Origin: Cryoendolithus antarcticus
Lineage: Eukaryota > Ascomycota > Dothideomycetes > Cladosporiales > Cladosporiaceae
Length of the DNA stretch: 64,000 nt
Assembly (NCBI GenBank): GCA_002077065.1
Contig: NAJO01000044.1
Span: 248,001-312,000, forward strand
Reading direction: 5' to 3'
Shown here: positions 40,145 to 51,428 of the stretch, piece after piece
Layout of the letters: each line of letters begins with the position of its first letter
Position numbering within the stretch: the stretch's first letter is position 1
The notes under the pieces: generated by a model
Databases searched by the model: none
Told to the model about the DNA's origin: nothing
The model's input: the letters and a program-made list of their open reading frames with translations, nothing else
Program-made: the position numbers and the translations under genes

Positions 40145-43144
40145 TCATGTCAAGAACGAATTGACGCTACAATTCCACCTCTCATCCAAGAACCCCAGCG
40201 CCAACGCACCCTCCACACCCTTCCAAGCCGCTGTCCCATCCAGAAGCACAAAGTCCGGCACTCCAGTCCCAGTCATCATCGGAATCAACCTAGCAGCCCG
40301 GCGCAGTCCAGCAACATCTGCACCCCAGACCACGAGCTCGAGCCTTTCCGTGGGAAGCGGGCGCAGGAAGATAGCTCCCAAGCCAGGGTATAGGGCGTTG
40401 GAGTAAACATGAGCGTTCCCGGATTGGTCCTTGACAGTGATGGTGCCGGCGTCTGTGATCTCGATGGCGTGATCGATGTGTGCCACGGAAAGCTCTGGAA
40501 GGCTATCGCCGATGGCGAGACTGATGGCGTTGCCTGTGTTTCTCAGCGCTGAGAGGTATTGCTCGCCACTTGCTTCTTCTGTGTCGATGGATGTACGGAT
40601 CACGCTGTCTGCGTAGAAGTACGTCTGCAGATTCCGCGAGACTTGTAGCGCAAGCCGCTTAAGCTCCACTGCTTCTCCAGATTCCTCTCTTGAGCCAATG
40701 GTCGATCTTGGCAGGTTCGCAACGATGTTGAAGGGACCTTCTGTCCGCAGAATACTCTCGATTGAACCCAGCTGGCGACCCCAGCGTGTCAGAGGCGATG
40801 GAGCTTCCCCTGTATAGTCGGGCGACGCGTGAGCAGAGTCCGATGCGAGCACCCACTTCGACTCATCTCGCGTATTTTGACGCCAAAGATGCGGGAGCTG
40901 TTCCAGCCTCTTGTCAAGGACTGGGTCTGCAGGACCGACTTCACGAACTAGCTCAACGAGTTGACCACCGTCCAGGTCGAATTGAGGAATAGTCGGCGTC
41001 TTTGGCACAGCTATACGATATTTTCCAGGGTTATACTCATTCATCTCTTGGCCGTCGATAGTGATATGCTTGCAGTACCAGAACCAGTCCGGCACACGCA
41101 ATGCTCGCACGTTCGAAGTCCGCAACTCAACTGTGGTTTTACCTGCATCGAGTCGGACGCGGATGCGACCAAGGCGACCCGGTACTTCCAGTAGCTGTAT
41201 TTTGAAACCCCTCTTGGTATCAGTATCAGCGGGATTCGCAGTCACAAGCTCGAAATCCAGTGTAGTCGGGTGGTAAAACTCGTGTTCCCGAGCTTGCGCA
41301 CTGTACTTGGGCGGCAAATACGCCTCAAAGAAGCTGCGCAGCTGCGGTGTCGTCATGACCCCCGTCCACCAGTGAGGCATATTGGGTATCTCGTGGTAAG
41401 TGCTGTTCCATTCGGCTTCGGGCAGCAGCTGGTGCATGAGATGCGAGTGGTACGGTGGCACATTGTCGTCTGCACCGCCATGCTGTTGCAGCAACGGAAT
41501 CTCTTTCGCATTGGCAAGTAGCAGCTCATGCCGCCAGGTCTCCAGAGTAGACTGAATCACCGCCATCTTACAAGCCTGCGCACTGTGCCAGAAATGATAC
41601 GGCACGTAGTTCTGTATACTGCTATATCCACTAACAGGTGCAGCAGCGTGAATCCTATCCGGATAGTGTAGCAAAGTAGCCCAGACACCCTGACCGCCGT
41701 TGCTGTGACCCGCTAGCACCCATGTACCAGGATCGACGTAAGGTCCTTTCCAACCGACACCTTGACTCCATGGGACTACCGCGCTGGCAGCAGCTTGAAT
41801 GTCTCGCTGAGCGAAGATATGCCAGTCGTCGCCGCACCAAGGCGTGACACCAGAGGGGATCAGAATCCAGGCGCATGCGTCTGGGTAGCCATCGAATGAT
41901 TGACGGGATAGATCAGAGTCAGCTTCGACGCCTGCACCGTGTAGGGCGAGCAGGATTGGAATGCTTCGAGAGTCGTTCATGCAGCGCTTCCAAATGTTCG
42001 GCTTCGGAGGACGAAGCATGGCGTAAGATACGATGCCACTTGGGTGTAAGTAGGTGAACTTGTGAGTTTCATAGACATCACGATGTTGAACAGGAAACTC
42101 GGCTTCCAGGATGTAAGGTACCGCACCATGAGCTTCACCGACATCTAACAGACTGTAGTGCAGTCGGATCACAAAGGTCTCGGGAATGTGATTGACATAC
42201 TCGTAGCTGAGGCTCCTGATGATGAAGCTCACCGGTCTCGATTGACCGGGTACAAGGACGGTCGGTTCGGACGATACCAGCGCCACCGCCCAATACTCGG
42301 CCAGCTTATCGTCCTGCAGGCTGATCTTGTCGATTGTAATCTCCCCCTTGGCAGCATTGCTACGCAATGATATTGAAGCGTACCAATTTGCAAATCCACC
42401 AGCCGACATGACTGAGTCTTTGTATTCGCTCGATGGAGTAATAAAGTCAGACACGAGTATTGAGCCACATTGAACCAGCGGCTTTGTGGAATCCTGCCTG
42501 TGCAGCTGCAGTCTCAAGTCCACTCGAGGATCATCAGTGATGCCGCCCATTGCTCGTACTTCCCTAATTACTCTGAGATCGATGCGGTGCAGTCCGGGCT
42601 TTAGGTGTAGCACCAATGGCGCACGCCCAGTCTCGTAGAAGTCCCCACCCCAATGATGCTCGTCGTCGATCCAGTACTCCAAGACTGAGTCGGCCTGGAA
42701 CGTGAAGGTCGCAGGCTCAATGCCGTGCACAGTGAACTCGCCCCGCGCCCAAGCTTGCCACTGCAACGCAGCCCAACCGTAGACCTGCTGCTGAAACTTC
42801 CAGTCGACCTCAGGAAACCTGACAGTGAGATTGACTTGAGTAAGACGGTCTTTCCCGCCAACCGAGGCAGCAGTTGAATTCCAGTGAGCTGTACCATTGG
42901 CAGCCAATGAGCTAGGGAAGGAGGCATCCGAGTCATAGTCCAATGCATGGAACCCGCCATGGAGCTCAAAAGGATCCGCACCCCATGCTGCTTCTCGCGT
43001 CCCCGTTTGGAAGGGCCCAAGAACATGCCAATGGGAAGCAAAAGAAACGTCCGAACGCCCCATTGCGCTGTCTCGCTGCGTAGAGGTGTCCAGTCCGATC
43101 CAGGTTTGGAGAGCCAGTACGTTGCTGAGGATGGAGGAATGCAT
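40145..43144 (-). CDS. Large alpha/beta-hydrolase of the prolyl-oligopeptidase type, 999 aa
   Basis: Single exon from ATG at 43144. The N-terminal ~350 residues are beta-rich and start with HWHVLGPFQTGTREAAWGAD, a conserved opening in fungal proteins of this type. The hydrolase core runs from about residue 390 to 620: LLALHGAGVEAD (oxyanion region), GHSNGGQG (479-486, nucleophile Ser481), HGGADDNVP (Asp559 or 560) and NMPHWWTG (His591). The C-terminal ~370 residues form another domain with no recognised name. The fold suggests a peptidase or esterase; the substrate is not known. There is no clear signal peptide. The promoter is shared with SLY41, 483 bases away. Confidence 0.8.
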   Translation of the reverse strand: MHSSILSNVLALQTWIGLDTSTQRDSAMGRSDVSFASHWHVLGPFQTGTREAAWGADPFELHGGFHALDYDSDASFPSSLAANGTAHWNSTAASVGGKDRLTQVNLTVRFPEVDWKFQQQVYGWAALQWQAWARGEFTVHGIEPATFTFQADSVLEYWIDDEHHWGGDFYETGRAPLVLHLKPGLHRIDLRVIREVRAMGGITDDPRVDLRLQLHRQDSTKPLVQCGSILVSDFITPSSEYKDSVMSAGGFANWYASISLRSNAAKGEITIDKISLQDDKLAEYWAVALVSSEPTVLVPGQSRPVSFIIRSLSYEYVNHIPETFVIRLHYSLLDVGEAHGAVPYILEAEFPVQHRDVYETHKFTYLHPSGIVSYAMLRPPKPNIWKRCMNDSRSIPILLALHGAGVEADSDLSRQSFDGYPDACAWILIPSGVTPWCGDDWHIFAQRDIQAAASAVVPWSQGVGWKGPYVDPGTWVLAGHSNGGQGVWATLLHYPDRIHAAAPVSGYSSIQNYVPYHFWHSAQACKMAVIQSTLETWRHELLLANAKEIPLLQQHGGADDNVPPYHSHLMHQLLPEAEWNSTYHEIPNMPHWWTGVMTTPQLRSFFEAYLPPKYSAQAREHEFYHPTTLDFELVTANPADTDTKRGFKIQLLEVPGRLGRIRVRLDAGKTTVELRTSNVRALRVPDWFWYCKHITIDGQEMNEYNPGKYRIAVPKTPTIPQFDLDGGQLVELVREVGPADPVLDKRLEQLPHLWRQNTRDESKWVLASDSAHASPDYTGEAPSPLTRWGRQLGSIESILRTEGPFNIVANLPRSTIGSREESGEAVELKRLALQVSRNLQTYFYADSVIRTSIDTEEASGEQYLSALRNTGNAISLAIGDSLPELSVAHIDHAIEITDAGTITVKDQSGNAHVYSNALYPGLGAIFLRPLPTERLELVVWGADVAGLRRAARLIPMMTGTGVPDFVLLDGTAAWKGVEGALALGFLDERWNCSVNSFLT

Positions 43145-43627
43145 GGTTAGTAAGTGCCCACCTGATAACTTACGGCGCCCGTTCGATCAATAGCTGTTTG
43201 TCAGCAGGAGTTTCATGGACTCTTGCGTGATCCATACTAGGATGCAAGAGTGCGATCGACAAGACTGTGAAGTCGGGCTTTCGCCTCTCAGCTCCAGCTG
43301 CAAGCTGTAGCCAGTTGTCAAGTTCCGACATGCATGCTGGCTGACATGGGTGCAGGTAATGTGTCCTCACAGCATTATGCCAAAACGTGAGTGTAGGGAC
43401 GGGGAAGCATCGGATGCATCCCGAGGCAGCGGAGCTTAATCCAACGCAACCCGTCAATCGCCGCGTCGTGGAATACGCTTTGTAGTCACTGCAAGAGACC
43501 AAGTCATTTGTGTACACACCCATCACTGTGGCCCTGGCATTGTGCATAAGCCTTACAGTGGGCGCACCTTGATGCGCGCAAGCACAAAGCTGCCCGCCCA
43601 CTATGGAATGACCCAAGTCGATCCAAC
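43145..43627. promoter_or_regulatory. Divergent promoter region between the hydrolase and SLY41
   Basis: The two start codons face away from each other across 483 bases. No core element is clear by eye. Confidence 0.45.
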
Positions 43628-45334
43628 ATGCTTCCCTCCCACCTCGGCAACGGAGAGCAGGACCATCCTCGTCGATCATCCTCCAACGCAGCTCGGACAT
43701 ACAAATTTCCAGATTATCAGCCATATGTGGAAGATGGAGAGGAGCCATACTCGCGCGAGGGTTCGCCCAGGCCCCTCCCAAATGGGCTACCCCAGGGGAT
43801 GCACTCGAGCGAGCGATGGCCAGCGAGGAAGGCAAACGGCTGGATGAATGGTGGCCTTCGCAGGAACAGACAAGATCGACAGAAGAGTCTCAGCGAAGCA
43901 ATACAAACAGTGCGAACACGACGAGGCAGTGTCCGGGAGAGCGCACACGAGATCGCCGAGAGCCTGAAAGCACCCGTGAGCTACAGCCTGATCGGTCTAT
44001 GCGCCTTCTGGTACGCCACCAGCATCTTGACCAACACCTCCAGCAAAGCGATCCTCACAGCCCTGCCGAAGCCAGTCACCCTTACGATCGTCCAATTCCT
44101 GCTCGTGTCCTTTTGGTGTATCTTCCTCTCTTGGATGGCAAAGCACAACGCAGTCCTCCGGAAGATCGCCCCAGTACTCAAGAACGGCGTCCGCAAACCA
44201 TCGCGCGAGCTGATTGTCGCCACACTACCTCTCACAGCCTTCCAAATAGGTGGCCACATCCTAAACTCCTCGGCCATGCAACGGATTCCCGTCTCACTAG
44301 TCCACACCATCAAAGGCCTCAGTCCTCTGATGACAGTAGTCGCCTACCGCGCTTTCTACGCTATCAATTACAGCAAACCAGTCTACCTATCCCTGATCCC
44401 ACTCACCGTCGGCGTCTGCCTTGCCTGCGCCGCAGACTTTCGCGCGAACCTACTAGGCCTGATCTACGCCTTTGGCTCAGCGATCCTCTTCGTGACGCAG
44501 AATATCGTCTCGAAACAGATCTTCAACGCTTCGACTCGCGCGGAAGCAGATGGTCAGCCATTGTCAAGACGGAAACCGGACAAGCTGAACCTGCTCTGCT
44601 ATTCCTCACTTCTTGCATGTCTCTTTACAGCGCCCATATGGTTCTTCTCGGAAGGCTGGACTCTGGCCCAAGACTTCTTCCAAGACAGCAGTATCACGCT
44701 CGCCGATCGGCCAGATCGTGTAGTGCTTGACCATGGCGCATTGGCAGCGGAGTTCATCTTCAATGGCACGTTCCACTTCGCGCAGTCACTTGTGGCTTTC
44801 GTGCTACTCGGCATGGTGTCGCCAGTCACTTACTCAGTCGCGAGTCTGATCAAGCGTGTGGCTGTGATCATGTTTGCGGTAGTGTGGTGGGGCAAAGCTG
44901 TGACTGGCGTGCAGGCGGTGGGGTTCGGGCTGACTTTCGTTGGGCTGTACCTGTACGATCGAACGCATGGAAATGCAGGACGAGCAGACAAGAAAGCCAG
45001 AGAGTTAGCTGCTGAGGGTCTTGGGGATCCACTTTTGCCCCTCAACACAGGCGATGCAAAGAAGCACGATGCCTCCGATATTGGCTCAGTGCCGCCACCC
45101 TACTACGCCGAGTCGCCTGCTCAGGCGGAAGGCGGCTTATCGGCTTTTGCTGGACTCAGCAACGGCACGAAGCTGCAGAGCGGCGACTCAACCTTCAGTC
45201 GACCTCGCGCAAGCACCGGCAGCAGAGCAAGTCCACATCAAAGCCCGCACAGACCTGTGATGCCACCAGGCACGAAAGCAGCGGAGACTTGGCGACCAGA
45301 TGAAAAGGGCAAAGACGGCGTTGGTGTACGATAA
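43628..45334 (+). CDS. SLY41: Sly41-like triose-phosphate-transporter-family protein, 568 aa
   Basis: Single exon from ATG at 43628. The first ~115 residues are hydrophilic and Arg-rich. About ten membrane helices follow in the drug/metabolite transporter fold: SLIGLCAFWYATSILTNTSS, TLTIVQFLLVSFWCIFLSW, FQIGGHILNSSAMQRIPVSL, LVHTIKGLSPLMTVVAYR, and LLGMVSPVTYSVASLIKRV with AVTGVQAVGFGLTFVGLYLYD near the end. The TIKGLSPLMTV and SLIKRV motifs are typical of the TPT/Sly41 group. Yeast Sly41 sits in ER/Golgi membranes. The C-terminal 110 residues are Ser/Pro-rich and probably cytosolic. Confidence 0.88.
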   Translation: MLPSHLGNGEQDHPRRSSSNAARTYKFPDYQPYVEDGEEPYSREGSPRPLPNGLPQGMHSSERWPARKANGWMNGGLRRNRQDRQKSLSEAIQTVRTRRGSVRESAHEIAESLKAPVSYSLIGLCAFWYATSILTNTSSKAILTALPKPVTLTIVQFLLVSFWCIFLSWMAKHNAVLRKIAPVLKNGVRKPSRELIVATLPLTAFQIGGHILNSSAMQRIPVSLVHTIKGLSPLMTVVAYRAFYAINYSKPVYLSLIPLTVGVCLACAADFRANLLGLIYAFGSAILFVTQNIVSKQIFNASTRAEADGQPLSRRKPDKLNLLCYSSLLACLFTAPIWFFSEGWTLAQDFFQDSSITLADRPDRVVLDHGALAAEFIFNGTFHFAQSLVAFVLLGMVSPVTYSVASLIKRVAVIMFAVVWWGKAVTGVQAVGFGLTFVGLYLYDRTHGNAGRADKKARELAAEGLGDPLLPLNTGDAKKHDASDIGSVPPPYYAESPAQAEGGLSAFAGLSNGTKLQSGDSTFSRPRASTGSRASPHQSPHRPVMPPGTKAAETWRPDEKGKDGVGVR

Positions 45335-45478
45335 CATGTAGGATGTATATTCTTGTATGACTTATAGACGTCTAGTATGGCACATGTCGCCTGATTCCTT
45401 CATTCCATAGCCACTCGATCAGCTTACATGTCTCGATGCATGGGTATATCGTCCTCCATCTGCACCAACAAGGGCGGC

Positions 45479-46543
45479 TCATAACCAGTCGGAATAGCTT
45501 CCCAGCGCCTCATCCGTCCTCATCTCGTCCTGCAGACTCCCCAGTGCATCGAAATGCACAGCTATCCGCAGCCCTCTCAACCGCTCCTCCTCCATCTTGT
45601 CCCAAGTCCAGCCTTCTGCTTGCTCCGGCTCGCTACCATCTCCGTTCACAGGCTCTTTCAACGCTCCATTGCTCTGGCCTCCCTTACTCGCCCACTCCGC
45701 CTCAGCCCTGGGCGGCATGGCTATACCCTCCGGCCTCGCCGGCAATAGCCTCGACCGCTCCAATACGATCTCAGGATTGATGGTGAGTCGTCCCTTTTTC
45801 AGTACGTAGCGCGCAATACTCGTAGCAAAGACCTGCTTCTTCCACTCGTCCCCCTCGCCCTTCCCTTTCTTCCCCTCCAATTTCTTGTTCTTCCAAGGCT
45901 GCATCGCATAGCTCTCCGGCTTAATCGTCCCCGCCCTCACAACATGCGAGATAATATACAGCCACTTACGATCCCAACTCAACAGCCTCGTCCAGATTTC
46001 AAACCTTACCATCGGACCAATCTCCTTATGAAACCAACACCCCACGCCCCCCAACGCGACACCATACCCGCCCCTCGCCCTGCTTGCACCTTGTACTTCC
46101 TCCGGCAGCCCCTCACGATCCCCTGCATTAAGCCTGCGGAGCCCAGTGGCGATGATAGACCCCACATAATGCGCCCTCGCGACATCCAAATCCGCAAAGT
46201 AAGTCGAGTTGGATTTATGCAGATTGTAATCCAGATCCAGCGGACTGGAATACGTATGCGTGATCAGCGGCGCAAACAGCGTTTCCGGCGTGCGGACAGC
46301 CTTCTGTATCCTACTCTGATAAATTATGCCTTTGAAGACGCGCCAGTGCCAGACGAAGGGGAGGTTCTTGAGATTTACGAGCGCGAAGGCGAGGGCAAAG
46401 ATCCGGAGCATGGTGGGTGTGAGAGTTATGCCGAAGGTGGAGGAGAGGCGGTGCCGGAGGGAGGGGAAGGTGCTGATGGCTGCGACGAAGGCGCCGAAAG
46501 TGAGGGTGCTGGCCACTACGGGAAGGCGGTTGGAGGCGGACAT
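45479..46543 (-). CDS. THEM6-like hot-dog thioesterase family protein, 354 aa
   Basis: Single exon from ATG at 46543. An N-terminal hydrophobic pair (LTFGAFVAAISTF and LRIFALAFALVNLKNLPFVW) probably anchors it in a membrane. The hot-dog region begins with THTYSSPLDLDYNLHKSNST followed by YFADLDVARAHYVG, the pattern seen in THEM6/4HBT_2 proteins. VRFEIWTRLLSWDRKWLYIISHVV is the second half of the fold. A charged, Lys/Glu-rich C-terminus follows. Acyl-CoA thioesterase activity is known for some relatives only, so the reaction is inferred. Its stop lies 144 bases from the convergent SLY41 stop. Confidence 0.8.
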   Translation of the reverse strand: MSASNRLPVVASTLTFGAFVAAISTFPSLRHRLSSTFGITLTPTMLRIFALAFALVNLKNLPFVWHWRVFKGIIYQSRIQKAVRTPETLFAPLITHTYSSPLDLDYNLHKSNSTYFADLDVARAHYVGSIIATGLRRLNAGDREGLPEEVQGASRARGGYGVALGGVGCWFHKEIGPMVRFEIWTRLLSWDRKWLYIISHVVRAGTIKPESYAMQPWKNKKLEGKKGKGEGDEWKKQVFATSIARYVLKKGRLTINPEIVLERSRLLPARPEGIAMPPRAEAEWASKGGQSNGALKEPVNGDGSEPEQAEGWTWDKMEEERLRGLRIAVHFDALGSLQDEMRTDEALGSYSDWL

Positions 46544-47080
46544 CAGGGGCGTGGAGAGTCGGGGTGAGGTGGTGTGGAGGACAGAGAAGGGAGAAGAAAG
46601 AACTGCCTTACCGCGTCAAGGCCATGAGGTTGGCGCTGCCATGGTCGCGCCAGCGTATCGTAGACCTGCTGCATCGAAGACGCGCTCTTTGCGGGCGTAA
46701 GATCGTGCCGAGGCTCGGATTCGCAAGATCCGAGAAGGCATTGGCTTAGTCACATCCAGATGAGAGTTGCACGTGAAGGTTGTACCAAAATCATAAGAGC
46801 GTCAAATGCACACCGTTCGGTTTGCCATTGTGTTATCTATGCGGCTGCGCACTTCCCGTTGCCCGTTGCCTTAGCCTAGCGCGCTACTACCATCACATAG
46901 ACCACGAACATTCACTCGTGGCTCCTGAGTGTGGCCTTTGCAGCGCTCTGCATTCTGATCGATCTTGTGCTGCTGTAGCGAGACGCAACAGAGTCGAGTG
47001 CGGGAAGCGGCATGCTATGCCCAGTCGCGCTATGTCGCTGCGTCATCTTGCCACGAACGATGTGCAGACATCAATCACGT
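46544..47080. other. Intergenic upstream of the thioesterase gene
   Basis: About 540 bases, holding the thioesterase promoter and the PUP2 3' end. No feature seen. Confidence 0.5.
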
Positions 47081-48166
47081 TCAGTTGTTCTCCAGCGTGC
47101 CAACAATCTCCTTCATCTCCTCGTCCGAGTAGATGCGGAAGCCCTTGTCCTTCGTCACACTCGCAAGCTGCACGTTCTTCGCGTCCAGCTTCTCCTCCAT
47201 GACTTGCTTCAGTGTCTGCAATGCGAGCTTCTCGGCCTCTTTGAGCGTGAGTGATCTGGATGAGTGTCAGTGGTCTACTCGACAGATGCCGAGAAGAAGA
47301 TCGTACTTGTGATACTCATTCACGAGCTCGGCTTGTGCACCCTCTGATCCTGAACCGATGGCCTTTGCGTCGTAGCGGTAGAACGTTCCCGATGGCTCGG
47401 CGTGGTAGCTGTGATAACCATCAGCAATGTTCGCTTGCTTCAGAGACTATGCAAGAGCACTCACAGCGCCGGTCCATCCTCATCCCATCCTCCGATGAGC
47501 AGTGCCACACCGAACGGCCGCGACATTATGCTCTCCTCTCCATCTGCGCCCTCGCCGAACCGTAATGCCAGATCGCATATGCTCTGTGTGCAGCTCTCTA
47601 CCGACAGCGGCTCTGCGTAGTTGAATGCATGCGATTGCGATGTCACTCTGTCTCTGCATCAGCCCCACGTTCTCCACACGCTGTGCGCAGGCAACCTTAC
47701 CTTGCATGCTCAATCAACGTCCGACTGTCTGCCTGCAACCCCGAGATCGCACATCCGATGTGTTTGTCTATCTCCACGATCTTCTCCACTGAGCTCGTCT
47801 CAAGCAGTGTACTTGTCACTCGCTTCTCCACGCCTAACACCACCCCCTCGCCTGTCTGAATGCCTATCGCTGTGCTGCCGAGTTTGATGGCCTCGAGGGA
47901 GTATTCGACTTGGAAGAGGCGGCCTTCCGGGGAGAATGTGCTACGATGGAGTTAGATCTAAGGAACATCGATCCAAGGTGGAGGCAAACGAACTTGATGC
48001 CGCGATCTAAGAAATGTAAATGTTAGCTACCATCTTTACAGCGCAACGACCCTCCCCAAACCCCCCGATCAAGCAGGATCCCCCTTGTCGCGTTGCGTTT
48101 CCTGCTGTGCAAATAACACAGCATTGTCATCGTTCACTTACCATATTCTGATCTGGCGATGAACAT
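47081..48166 (-). CDS. PUP2: 20S proteasome subunit alpha 5 (Pup2), 245 aa
   Basis: Six coding exons: 48166-48142 (25 bases), 48006-47994 (13 bases), 47940-47701, 47647-47465, 47408-47307 and 47255-47081, summing to 738 bases. The first three exons join as [13 protein letters not shown], then [19 protein letters not shown], the alpha-subunit signature. Other landmarks are [40 protein letters not shown] and [20 protein letters not shown]. The protein ends in [11 protein letters not shown]. It is part of the outer heptameric ring of the 20S core that gates substrate entry. Two very small exons make this gene easy to mis-annotate. It is divergent from the GCP2 gene. Confidence 0.95.
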
Positions 48167-48511
48167 GTTGTCGAGAGCGAGAGTGAAGACTGGTTGCAAT
48201 GAAGATCAGTCGATCAGGGAATCGAGTATGCGAGAAATCGGTATGTCTTGTAAAGGTGCGATCAGTCCGGTTGTAATGTCGGTATGCCGCAATGAAGCTT
48301 TTGGAGAGTGATCGGCCAGGCGTTCGAGCTGTCGTCAACTTTGGAGCTCGGAGGCTCGGCGGGCCGACTGAACCTTGTCGCGTACCTGCGATGTTTATCA
48401 CGCGTCTGCCCCACCATGCATCTCGAAATGGAGATTGGCGACCAGATGCGATAGGGTGTTCGTCGGGGAGCATCAGAGCACAAAGTCACAGCGTTATGTT
48501 CTTACGAAGTC
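48167..48511. promoter_or_regulatory. Divergent promoter region of PUP2 and GCP2
   Basis: 345 bases between the two start codons. I found no GGTGGCAAA (PACE/Rpn4) box here, although yeast proteasome genes usually have one. Confidence 0.45.
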
Positions 48512-51428
48512 ATGGCAGCCACTCCTCCAGCGCGCGCTGCCTCTGTTGCGGATCGCCGAGCGTCAGCGGCTTTGCGACAGCAGTCAACCAGACCCACGAG
48601 TGCCGCGACAGAGAGGCTAAGAGGGTCCATCGATGAGACAAGGTCCCATGGCTCCGATGTGCATAGGAAGAGGACCGCTACGACGACTACAGAGACCACG
48701 CGACGGCGAGTGCTAGAGCAGGAGGCTATTCTGCGCAGAACGAAGGTCCCGTCACAGCCGTCGCATGCGAGTGAACAGCGGACACCGAGTGTACGCCCAG
48801 ATGAGCTACCAATACCGAAAGCTGCTACGGCAAAGACAGCACCAGTCTCCCCATCACAGCCATGGCGTCCCACTGCGACTCTACTGCCGCCCACGCCAAT
48901 GCATGCTCCCTTGGCCAGTCGCATATCAATACCCCCACAGGCCAAGCATGCGCCAGACAGTGTGCGCCCACCATCTATGGCTGGCATGAATCTCGAGAAG
49001 CAGGAGCGAGCACTCATGGATGATCTATTGTACGTGCTGCTCGGCTTCGAGGGGCAGTACGTCACGTTCGCTACCCAACGGACGTCTACGCAGGAGCCTT
49101 ATGACCCCTTCGATGAGCAGAGTCGACTGGTCGGGCCACGATACACGATAGCATCTGGCATCGATCCGAGTCTTCGCGATCTGGCTATGCAAGTGCTCAA
49201 GACTGCCACACATGCCGCAGCGCTAGACGCATTCGGCGATGTGATGAACAGGAACGAGTACGGCAGTGTCAGCCATGCTCTGTGCTCTGCTGTCCGAAAG
49301 CTGCAGAAGGACTTCCTCGTGCTTGTGGCGCAGCTAGAGCATTCATTCCTGAATAGTGACAGCTTCAGCCTGCATCAAATGTCCTTGCAGCTCAGGAAAA
49401 GCGCTCACGTCCTTTCTCATTTGTACACCCTAGCGCAGGAAGTACTGAAGGAGAATGGACTACTTGGCGCTACGACTGACGACAACGAATCTGACGAGGA
49501 CGATGAGGATGAGTTCGAGAACGTCTTGGCATCTCTGCGTGACGGCGGAGGTGCTTCGACGAGAGGGAAGAAGTCTTGCATAGGTGGCGCGTTACTTGTG
49601 TTGCTTAGTCGGCGATTGCAAGCCATGAGCGGTGACCCGCAAGCGAAAGACTTGCTATCTTCGCTGCTGAGAGATGCATCGAAACCCTATCTGCGGATGC
49701 TGAACGAGTGGCTCCATCATGGCAATGTCAAGGACCCACACCAGGAGTTCATGGTCAAGGAGACAAAGTCCATCAAACGCGAGCTCCTTGAGCAAGACTA
49801 CACAGACGAGTATTGGGAGAAGCGCTACACGTTGCGGCCAGAGCTCGTACCCATACAGCTCGAGTCCGTCAAAGATCGTGTGCTCCTTGCTGGCAAATAC
49901 CTCAATGTAGTGCGAGAATGCTCGACCGGCGCAGTCTTTAGCTCAACGTTCAGCACCGATCTCTCCGCCTCCGCCAATGTTCCACACGACATTTTCGCTC
50001 CAGCGTTTCTCTCGAACGTCAACACGGCCTACATAGACGCCAACCGCGCATTGATGGTATTGCTGCTCACAACACATCAGCTGCCCCAGCGTCTGCGAAG
50101 TCTGAAACACTACTTCTTCCTTGACCGCAGCGACTGGTTCACGTACTTCCTCGAGCTTTCACACTCCGAACTCCGCAAGTCAGCCAAGTCTGCGAACGTA
50201 GGCAAGCTGCAGTCACTACTCGATCTTGTTTTGCACACACCCGGCTCGATAGCATCGGACGATCCATTCAAAGAAGATGTCCGCATCAGTATTTCAGAGA
50301 CCGGACTGGTAGGCTGGCTGATGCGAGTGGTCAACGTGCAGGGCATGGATGCTGATGCTACAAGTCTGACGAATAGCTACACGCCTGCGCCTGAAGGCAG
50401 TGTGAGTGGGAAGGACGACAAGGAGATCGCCGCGCACGAAGCGTTGACACTGGACTTTGGCGTGCCATTTCCATTAAGTCTGATCATCTCGAGGGTGACG
50501 CTCACGAGATACCAGCTGCTATTCCGGTATTTGCTGGGCCTGAAGCATCTGGAAGGGCAGCTCATCAACTCCTGGACGGATGCTGGAGGCGTTGGCGGCA
50601 GTGTGGCTGGTGCAGTCAAGGGTGCGAAGAGCAGGGATGTTGGCATCTGGCGACGGAAGACTGGCAGCCCGAAGATCGAGCTATGGAAGAAGCGCGCATG
50701 GACTTTACGGTATGATTGAATCTGACAACTGCGCCGTCGATCGCTTGCTGATGTACATACAGGTCCCGCATGTTGACATTCACGCAACAACTTCTCTACT
50801 TCTGCACTGCTGAGGTCATCGAACCGCACTGGCGAGCGTTCATGTCAAGGCTCGAAGCTTCATCGGAGGACGAGGCAGGTGCTGCCAGAACTACGACAGG
50901 CGAGCCAAACGCAGCTCGAAGAACAGTCGATGAGCTGATGCAGGATCACGTTGACTTCCTGGCAACATGTCTGAAGGAGTGCATGCTCACGAATGCCAAG
51001 CTGTTACGAGTAGGTCTTACCTACGATGGCTGCACGACCTCCGTCGTGCAATGGCAGGACATCGGCTGACATGACTTGCTTAGATCAACTCCAAAGTGAC
51101 ATCAACCTGCCTAATGTTCGCCAACTACACCGCCTCCTTGACCCGCTCCCTTGATGCCGCCTCCCCCGCCTTCACTCCTACTCCTTCAGCACCCACTCCT
51201 CCACCAATCGACGGAGCCAAGCTTGAGAAGCTCTTCAGCATTCTCACGCAATACGAGCAGCATTTCTCACGGCATCTGAAGATCCTGCTAGATGCGCTGA
51301 ATTATCTTGCTGCTACTGAAACTGTGGGGTTTCTAGGGCTGTGTGCGAGGTTGAGCATGGCTGCTGAGGGCGGGAATGTGGAAGGGGGGTTCGGGAGACG
51401 AGGCCCGGGAGTTGGTGACGGGGTGTAG
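48512..51428 (+). CDS. GCP2: Gamma-tubulin complex component 2 (GCP2/Spc97/Alp4), 929 aa
   Basis: Exons 48512-50709, 50763-51009 and 51084-51428 (introns GTATGA..ATACAG and GTAGGT..CTTAG), 2790 bases. The N-terminal ~160 residues are disordered and Ser/Thr/Pro-rich. The GRIP1 region starts with MDDLLYVLLGFEGQYV, which favours GCP2 over GCP3. Further landmarks are EWLHHGNVKDPHQEFMV, LLTTHQLPQRLRSLKHYFFL and WFTYFLELSHSELRKSAK. The GRIP2 region has YQLLFRYLLGLKHLE, WTLRSRMLTFTQQLLYF and HVDFLATCLKECMLTNAKLL. It is a core part of the gamma-tubulin small complex that nucleates microtubules at spindle pole bodies. Confidence 0.94.
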
